DNA of 64,000 nt from Cyrtodaria siliqua (taxonomy: Eukaryota > Mollusca > Bivalvia > Adapedonta > Hiatellidae), in NCBI GenBank assembly GCA_037043455.1, contig JAWPHD010002633.1, forward strand, positions 178,501 through 242,500. The letters are read 5' to 3'. Below are positions 59,966-64,000 of this stretch, piece after piece. A model generated the notes under the pieces. That model ran no database searches and was not told the origin of the DNA. It saw nothing but the letters and a program-made list of their open reading frames with translations. The position numbers and the translations under genes were made by a program. Within the stretch, counting starts at the first letter, position 1. The number at the start of each line of letters is the position of its first letter.

Positions 59966-61871
59966 CCCACCCACTCCACCAAATATTGGGCGCGATTTTC
60001 AAAAACGGCCGTGCAACGACGGCTGCACGGATGGCTGGCTAATAACTTCCCCTCTGAAAAATAACCATAGTATGAAACACTAATTGTGGATGAAGAAGAA
60101 ATTTCGTAGGAGTTGTCGTTCTTGAATTCATTCTATTTTTAGAAGCAAGTCTGCTTGCTTACAAGTAAACATCCGGTTTTGATTTTAACAGCGCAAATAT
60201 CGTATTTCTAGCTAGACACGCGATTTAAGCTAGAAAAAAATAATTAGCTCATCAATTTTTTCACTTGTCCGACAGGACGACCAGACAGGAAAACTTACTC
60301 GTCCTGCACGAGGTGTCACTCGTCATGACGAGCGGACGAGTGGATTTTTCCTGCCCTGCAGGATGAACTAGACTTTATGGGCAACATTTCTGTAAAGTTT
60401 CATGAATATCCATCCAGTAGTTTCAGAGGAGTAGTCGCTACAAATAAAAGTTTACGGACAGACAGACAGGCGGACGGACGCCGCACCATGGCATAAGCTC
60501 TGCTGATCTATGATCAGTCGAGCTAAAAATGCGGAAATCTGCATGATTTTAAAAGAAATTTGGATGGGGACTGGGCCTCATACAGGCCGCTGCAAAGAAC
60601 AGTAAAAAGGCCCTGCATAGGCATGAGGACTCCGCAAATCCTTCTGACATACATCATATAATGACTTAATACCCCAACATAAGGTATAGAGATTTGACGT
60701 GTTTTGCATGAACTGAAGATAAAAAAAAATTAAATGAGTCTTGTAATACTTCAAGGATTCTTGACATTGTTATGACCTGGTTTATATTCAAATAATTTAT
60801 GTTCATGTATGTGACCTTGGAGCCATGGACTTGGATTTTGAGCGTGACACATCGTCTACATGTAAGTTATGGTGAGCATTTGTGTCAAGTTTGAAAATCT
60901 GTCCAGGAATGTCAGAGTTATTGACTGGACACGATTGTATGGACAGACGGACTGACTAATGGAAGGTGCGTCTAAAAAATAATGAAAAATGCAATAAAAA
61001 TCAGAGCGGGAGAGGGCAATGGTGGAAAATTACTAAACAATTTCGAGCTTATATAATGAAATGCCTACTGTATAATACTGACAAATATCGCTTGTACGAC
61101 CAATATTGGTGGAGGCCTCACCAGGGCTGTCGAGCTGTTTTGGGGGACTGCGACCCATACCCTTGGGTGGGGGAATTTTAGCGTGCTTTTACAGGAAAGG
61201 GGGAATTATTTTGTGGCCATAATTTTGATTATAATCATTGTTTTAAATAGTCTACATGTTTTATTTGTATTAAATACAGTTCGTACTCAATATTTTACGT
61301 AGGTACTTTTTGAAGGGGGGAATGCGTATTGTTACACGACGCAAAATCGGCAGATCGACGGCACTGATGTGTAATATAGGTAATAGGGGGATATCGGTTT
61401 TTTTATATAATATCTGCGGCGCCAGTACTATGGCAGCCTAAATATGTTTTCAAAAACATTAGCTTAGTCATGTTAAAAGTTAATGATAAACAATATTGTT
61501 TAAGTAGTTGCTTTATCAAGTTCTAAATTGCTTCAATTCCGCCAATGAGATCGTGTTTGTCAGGGTACGTTTCTGTATATTGGGGCCATTCTGGAATTCG
61601 AAGATTTTCGGGTACGTTTCTGTATACATAAATGTATCACGGGTACCTTTCTGTAGTACCGATACGACAATGACCCCATCAGCCCCACTTGGTGCTTCGC
61701 GCCTCGTATTAGGAGTATGTTGAAAACAGGCGAAGCTAAGCCACTGATAATGTTTTTTAAAAGTGAATCCAAAGATTTGGGTGTGGCAACATATTTTCAC
61801 ACACAGTCATGAGACGGAGTCAATTTCTTTGCATACTTACGATCAATGTCGCTTTGACTTAAATACTTGGC
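48012..61871 (-). CDS. CALML4-like: Calmodulin-like protein 4 (CALML4-like) gene, exons 2-5, start exon not seen
   Basis: Four minus-strand exons have canonical AG/GT borders and matching phases: 61841-61871, 58681-58818, 54719-54901 and 48012-48106 (stop TGA at 48012-48014). With an ATG in an unseen first exon (ATG|GCC, phase 0, the usual calmodulin-family arrangement) the CDS is 450 nt, 149 aa. Landmarks are AKYLSQSDIDLYKECF at the N-terminus, EELGRIMRSL, DGKIDFASFLDVIHEH, SDRKGYVEINEVKNILLNLG and the end FINNISQPVPDY. These fit CALML4 rather than true calmodulin. Most EF-hand loops are degenerate; only the third (DSDRKGYVEINE) keeps several ligand positions, so calcium binding is probably weak. 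In vertebrates CALML4 is a myosin light chain of microvillar adhesion complexes; that role here is inference. Introns of about 6.6, 3.8 and 3.0 kb are packed with repeats. Confidence 0.9.
48890..49325 (+). repeat. ~180-bp tandem array ending in GGACGGACG tract
   Basis: Two to three units with TTATGCTCCGGACAAGAATT, AAAATTACAAAGGGCAATAA, CGGTTCTTGC, ATTGTGTGAAGTTTCATTGT. Ends in GGACGGACGGAAGGACGGAC (about 49243-49265) and an AT-rich hairpin-like CCAGAAAATTTTCAGG, then AAAA. Lies in the CALML4-like intron. Confidence 0.75.
49480..49730 (+). mobile_element. Possible LTR end with primer-binding site
   Basis: Sequence ending ..TTTTTAACA is followed at about 49711 by TGGTGTCAGTGGAGG, which resembles the leucine-tRNA-type primer-binding sites of some Ty3-like elements. 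Upstream, a candidate LTR could begin at TGTCTCTTTAAT (about 49488). No second LTR was found, so the boundaries are uncertain. Confidence 0.35.
49784..49980 (+). pseudogene. gag-like fragment with CCHC zinc knuckle
   Basis: One frame encodes a basic segment (NNKRTSSFRRQRTATEHD) followed by C-L-G-C-GNRG-H-CRRV-C at 49886-49927, a perfect CX2CX4HX4C zinc knuckle as in retroelement nucleocapsid proteins. The frame then runs into the hairpin array at about 49985. Protease, RT and integrase are absent. Probably a remnant of an LTR retroelement whose interior has been replaced by, or expanded into, the array. Confidence 0.5.
49985..52625 (+). repeat. Tandem array of ~50 short GC-rich hairpins
   Basis: Every ~45-55 bp an AT-rich spacer alternates with a 15-nt hairpin of 5-bp stem and 5-nt loop. 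Two classes alternate. Class I follows ATCGATCCG: GTGTC-GGGCG-GACAC (e.g. 50005-50019) or GTGCC-GGGCG-GGCAC (e.g. 50086-50100). Class II follows GGATCCG: GCGTC-GGGCC-GACGC (e.g. 50039-50053) or ACGTC-AGGCC-GACGT. The classes look like diverged copies of one ~50-bp monomer. Translations in all frames yield similar peptides (e.g. YRSGVGRTQ, CIDPVSGGH), because repeat length is not a multiple of three. No frame is convincingly coding. The array lies in an intron of the CALML4-like gene. Confidence 0.9.
52640..54160. other. Intronic non-coding stretch
   Basis: No gene recognised. 53760-53900 contains the GTGGTGTGGGAGTGTAATAA motif seen near 4300, 8640 and 26275. An inverted pair lies at about 53930-54020: ATTGAATTTATTAAACTCAA and GGAC/ATAATGC facing GCATTAT and GTTCAATAAATTCAATTAAT. 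Confidence 0.45.
54165..54370 (+). mobile_element. tRNA-derived SINE
   Basis: The head (54165-54240) has A box TGGTCTAGTGG, an anticodon-like stem-loop TTGGA-CCCATGA-TCCAA, and B box GGTTCGATTCC. It continues into CCTGAGCAAGACACTTTATC, AGTACTGGTTCTACACAGGA and ATCGATGTAAAAATAAATAA. A minus-strand copy is at 35738-35922. The head is close to a tRNA, but its two ends do not form a good acceptor stem, so I call a SINE rather than a gene. Confidence 0.75.
54719..54901 (-). CDS. CALML4-like: CALML4-like exon 4
   Basis: Acceptor TTTCTTCAG and donor GTAAATAT on the minus strand. It encodes DGKIDFASFLDVIHEH through LSRRE, covering EF-hand 2 end and EF-hand 3 (DSDRKGYVEINE). A split Asp codon (G|AT) matches the previous exon. 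Confidence 0.9.
55020..55560 (+). repeat. ~130-bp direct repeats interrupted by a SINE
   Basis: Three units share CATCCTTGTCCCATGTGCAG, TCTATGCATGACGTTTCATG, ATCTTAGGTTGAAAGGTACT and GACGAAGCGACCTTAAAAAC. The first unit is split by the SINE at 55108-55296. Confidence 0.8.
55108..55296 (+). mobile_element. 5'-truncated SINE with 13-bp target duplication
   Basis: TCATGATCTTAGG occurs at 55095-55107 and 55297-55309, exactly flanking the insert. The insert begins within the SINE core (AATCTTTATGTGAGGAAGCT) and ends in CAATTCAATCAATCAA, with no tRNA head. Inserted into a tandem-repeat unit. Confidence 0.92.
56060..56490 (-). mobile_element. Two diverged tRNA-like SINE copies, tandem
   Basis: Minus-strand reads at 56092-56167 and 56373-56449 both contain a TAGCTCAGT A box and GTTCGAACCCGG or degraded B box. 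Both are followed (on +) by GACAATGCAACATCAATCTA and CCTGTTA.GACATCTA. The first has perfect T-arm complementarity (CCGGGTTCGAACCCGG). Between them 56234-56300 carries a 25-bp repeat (AGAATATCCATGGGTAATTC, three units). Anticodon arm is poor, so not functional tRNAs. Confidence 0.65.
56880..58680 (+). repeat. 22-bp minisatellite in CALML4-like intron
   Basis: Unit ACACATGCTAGTATAACAAT plus two bases (variants CACACGC, ATCTAC) repeated about 75 times. An inverted block lies at about 57077-57121, with a perfect 41-bp palindrome at 57102-57142. A 154-bp MITE is inserted at 57726-57879. The array ends exactly at the splice donor of exon 3 (58680). Confidence 0.95.
57726..57879. mobile_element. 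154-bp MITE, CAGGGC termini, 5-bp target duplication
   Basis: Starts CAGGGCACAAAAATTCCACT and ends CAAATTTTCTTGCCCTG. AATAC flanks both sides (57721-57725, 57880-57884). It contains ACTCGTCC/GGACGAGT inverted motifs and shares them and the termini with 59485-60359. Confidence 0.85.
58681..58818 (-). CDS. CALML4-like: CALML4-like exon 3
   Basis: Acceptor ATGTTTTCAG and donor GTGTGTATAT on the minus strand. It encodes YKECFFFLAKRGYTQDVEEL to HYFKKYVK. The donor is the first unit of the 22-bp minisatellite at 56880-58680, so repeat DNA begins directly at the splice site. Confidence 0.88.
59024..60535 (+). mobile_element. Tandem-repeat element with ACAAGAG start and hairpin end
   Basis: Begins near 59024 ACAAGAGGTCAATGACCTTG (hairpin AGGTCA-A-TGACCT). 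It carries about three ~185-bp units (AGTAGTCGCTACAAACTTGT, GGCGGCCATCTTGAATTTC, GTGAAGTTTCATGAAAATCC). It ends in GACAGACAGGCGGACGGACG (60461-60480) and a 3' hairpin AGCTC-tg-CTGATC-tat-GATCAG-tc-GAGCT at 60496-60524, followed by AAAAAT. A MITE is nested at 59485-60359. The termini are Helitron-like in style, but no helicase is present. Confidence 0.55.
59485..60359. mobile_element. ~875-bp non-autonomous TIR element nested in the tandem-repeat element
   Basis: Inverted ends CAGGGCAGGAAAAAT / ATTTTTCCTGCCCTG, with AGGAT on both sides (59480-59484, 60360-60364). Subterminal ACTCGTCC and GGACGAGT motifs match the 154-bp MITE at 57726. It contains a 32-bp poly-A run near 59931-59962 and no credible ORF. 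Removing it restores the repeat unit (GCTAGGAT + GAACTAGACTTTATGG). Confidence 0.85.
60540..61835. other. Intronic non-coding stretch
   Basis: No gene recognised. GGGTACGTTTCTGTAT-like motifs occur three times (61563, 61609, 61645), suggesting a small local duplication. Short open frames here lack recognisable motifs. Confidence 0.4.
61841..61871 (-). CDS. CALML4-like: CALML4-like exon 2 (31 bp micro-exon)
   Basis: Acceptor CGTTTCAG and donor GTAAGTATG (near-consensus) on the minus strand. It encodes AKYLSQSDID plus one base. It begins exactly at codon 2 of the family, implying that the ATG sits at the end of a separate first exon, which I could not place. Confidence 0.82.
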
Positions 61872-61874
61872 CTG

Positions 61875-62695
61875 AAACGAAAAAACGAAAAGGTGTTACC
61901 ATAATTAAATCAAATTATTTCTCAAATAAAACTACAGACTAAAGTAAAATATGAGAAAAACAAAACATAATTTGACAAACCATTTTTGGAATAGAGTTAA
62001 CTCCCTTGTTTCAGAAACTACTATATCAAGTACGAATACAATGTCAACTCGATATCGTTGTCATATATTTTTTTTACATTTTTGTTTGTTTGTTAAAAAC
62101 GTCATTTGAAACACATGTAAAGTTACATATGACGGTCGTTTTTTTTGTGGTGGAGCAAGCATACCATTGCACAAGCTTACCGGGAGCAAGCGTACCACTT
62201 TCCGAGAGCAAGCGTACCACATATATAGATATATAGTGATTCATTGGTATATCAATTATCTAGTATATCGAACATAAAACATAATGGATCATTGATAATA
62301 AGCAGTGAAATTATTAATTAATTGATAATATATTGATATTTAAGTGAATGCCGAGGTAAATGATGAAAAAAAAGAGTAATATTGTATGTGTATGCATGAC
62401 TATATTCTCATTATTTATGGTACATTTAAGCATCCACTTCACTCGGTTAATGATCTTTAAAATAATTTATTTAAATAATGTAACAGTGTTTATTTACCTT
62501 TATAGTATTACGTCCGTATTTATAGCGTTCATTTAGAGTAATGTATAGTTTCCAAGCGCACTAATTTATCCCATGAAAGTATCCAATACCATGATATCAA
62601 CTTATTATTATCTCTCTTTCTAATACTATGTCTATGAAAATATAATAACATAAACAGTTCTTAATACTAGTATTCCTCATTTGCAGAATTTAATT
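61875..62695. other. Non-coding stretch upstream of CALML4-like exon 2
   Basis: The start-codon exon and promoter of the CALML4-like gene should lie here or beyond, but cannot be identified. GAGCAAGCGTACCAC-like motifs recur three times near 62152-62220. Confidence 0.4.
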
Positions 62696-62697
62696 TA

Positions 62698-63904
62698 ACT
62701 CAATTTTGGCATTTTCAACATACTCCACGAAAACCAACACGGGTTCCGCACAAAAAGATCATGCGAATCACAATTACTTCTCTCTACAGACGAAATCTCC
62801 CGATACATGAATCAGGGTCTCCAAGTGAATATGGCGATACTCGATTTTGCGAAAGCTTTCGACAAGGTACCACATCGCAGACTGGCGGAGAAAATGTCAT
62901 ACTACGGCATTCGTAATAATACCTTGTCGTGGGTGAGTAACTACCTCAGTGGACGCCTCCAACAGGTGGTAATAGACGGCGAAACCTCCAACCTATCCCA
63001 CGTCACATCCGGCGTCCCACAGGGCACGGTGCTAGGACCGACACTTTTTCTTCTGTTCCTAAACGACATTGCCACCAACATATCTTCTTCAATACGTCTA
63101 TTTGCGGATGACTGTGTCGTGTATACTCCCATAACATCTCATGAAGATCACCTATTGCTTCAAAAGGACCTGAACATTCTAATGGAATGGAGTAACATCT
63201 GGCAAATGCAGTTTAATATTGACAAATGTGCAATCATGAACATAACTACAAAAAGAAACATTTCCAAATATGATTACAAAATGGAAGGTAAATCCTTAGA
63301 AGTCGTTAAAAATCACCCATACCTAGGAGTTGAACTCCATGAAAAACTGAAATACAATTTACATATAGATAACATCACATCAAAAGCCTCCAGAGCCTTA
63401 GGATTCTTAAAACGCAATCTTAGACACTGCCCAAAAACTGTGAAAGAACGTGCCTACCAAACATTAGTCAGACCTAAACTGGAGTATAGTTCAACAATAT
63501 GGAACCCGCAACAGAAAACACAAGTGACACAAATAGAACAGATCCAACGTAATGCAGCCAGATTCGTACTTAGCAAGCCCTTTAACTACCAAAACCCTAA
63601 TAGTGTAACATTAATGAAACAGCAGTTGAACTGGCCGTCTCTGGAACAACGTAGACAAATCTCGGATTTAGTACTTATGTACAAAGTTGTGCATAGCCTG
63701 GTAGCAGTACCAAAATCTATCCTACCAGCACTATCAGCTCGCCACAGCATGAAGTTTATCCCATACCATTGCAAGATTAACGCTTACCAACATTCATTCT
63801 TCCCACGTGTCGTCGTTCCTTGGAACAGTTTATCGGACCAAGTGCTTTAGCTAGATTCAGTAGACGGTTTTAAGGCTGCTTTACAGCCGGCTGTGTATGT
63901 GTAA
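62698..63904 (+). pseudogene. LINE (Jockey/CR1-group) reverse transcriptase, 5'-truncated
   Basis: An open frame from about 62698 lacks a natural start (ENQHGFRTKRSCESQ is the first recognisable block). RT landmarks follow in order: DFAKAFDKVPH, SGVPQGTVLGPTLFLLFLND, catalytic FADD (63101-63112), WQMQFNIDKC, YLGVEL, then a C-terminal RPKLEYSSTIWNP block and QRNAARFV. A TAG at 63848-63850 stops it 17 codons before the family-like end (LDSVDGFKAAL, TAA at 63902-63904). The endonuclease domain is absent. Non-LTR elements copy by target-primed reverse transcription and are commonly 5' truncated, as here. The exact clade is not determined. Confidence 0.9.
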
Positions 63905-64000
63905 CCAGTAACACTGATATAGTGTACATAGTGTAAATACAAGTTGGATATTTTAATTTCACGTTTTTTGGGGAGCATCCAACCTCGCGCATGTACAGTT

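Noticed and set aside
62150..62180. Start exon of the CALML4-like gene (minus-strand ATG followed by GTATGC at 62163-62167)
   Set aside because: It has the right ATG|GT form, but such sites occur by chance and nothing else supports it.

Overview
The window looks like nuclear DNA of a mollusc, most likely a bivalve. It is AT-rich, has spliced genes, and is dense in repeats. It carries tRNA-derived SINEs with the central core widespread in molluscs, a Penelope-like reverse transcriptase, a LINE reverse transcriptase, and many tandem arrays that end in GGACGGACG tracts. Nothing prokaryotic was seen. The species cannot be named from the sequence alone.

Two host genes can be supported. (1) At 15722-22118 (+) lies the 3' part of a STAND-type NTPase fused to a long ankyrin-repeat tail. 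Its core is an almost perfect 201-bp tandem repeat (67 aa, two ankyrin repeats per unit), and a frameshift near 21780 cuts off the last two units. (2) At 48012-61871 (-) lies a complete-looking calmodulin-like gene of the CALML4 type. I assembled it from four short exons with matching splice sites and phases. Together with an unseen ATG exon they give exactly 149 codons plus stop. Its ~14 kb is nearly all intron, filled with repeats.

Layout. 1-8.9 kb: non-coding, with a ~2.3-kb composite element (1710-4015) whose empty site survives in a local duplicate at ~8357, and a ~170-bp tandem array (4605-5850). 8.9-14.3 kb: a decayed Penelope-like element, a head-to-head inverted duplication of its 5' end, and ~150-160-bp satellites. 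15.7-22.1 kb: the STAND/ankyrin gene. 22-32 kb: short foldback and TIR elements and SINE fragments, no gene. 32.3-33.6 kb: an internally deleted, frameshifted copy of a multicopy invertebrate ORF family, within a cluster of a repeated 10-bp motif. 35-43.4 kb: tandem arrays and a 2.6-kb, 16-bp minisatellite. 44-62 kb: the calmodulin-like gene and its intronic repeats, including a striking array of about fifty short GC-rich hairpins (49985-52625) next to a gag-like zinc-knuckle fragment. 62.7-63.9 kb: the 3' half of a LINE.

The best candidate for something undescribed is the hairpin array. Its 5-bp stems change on both arms together (GTGTC/GACAC, GTGCC/GGCAC, GCGTC/GACGC, ACGTC/GACGT, ACATC/GATGT). 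Second is a set of unrelated tandem arrays in one orientation that share a GGACGGACG tract plus short hairpin at one end, and in some cases an ACAAGAG plus hairpin at the other, which suggests a common Helitron-like mobilisation.
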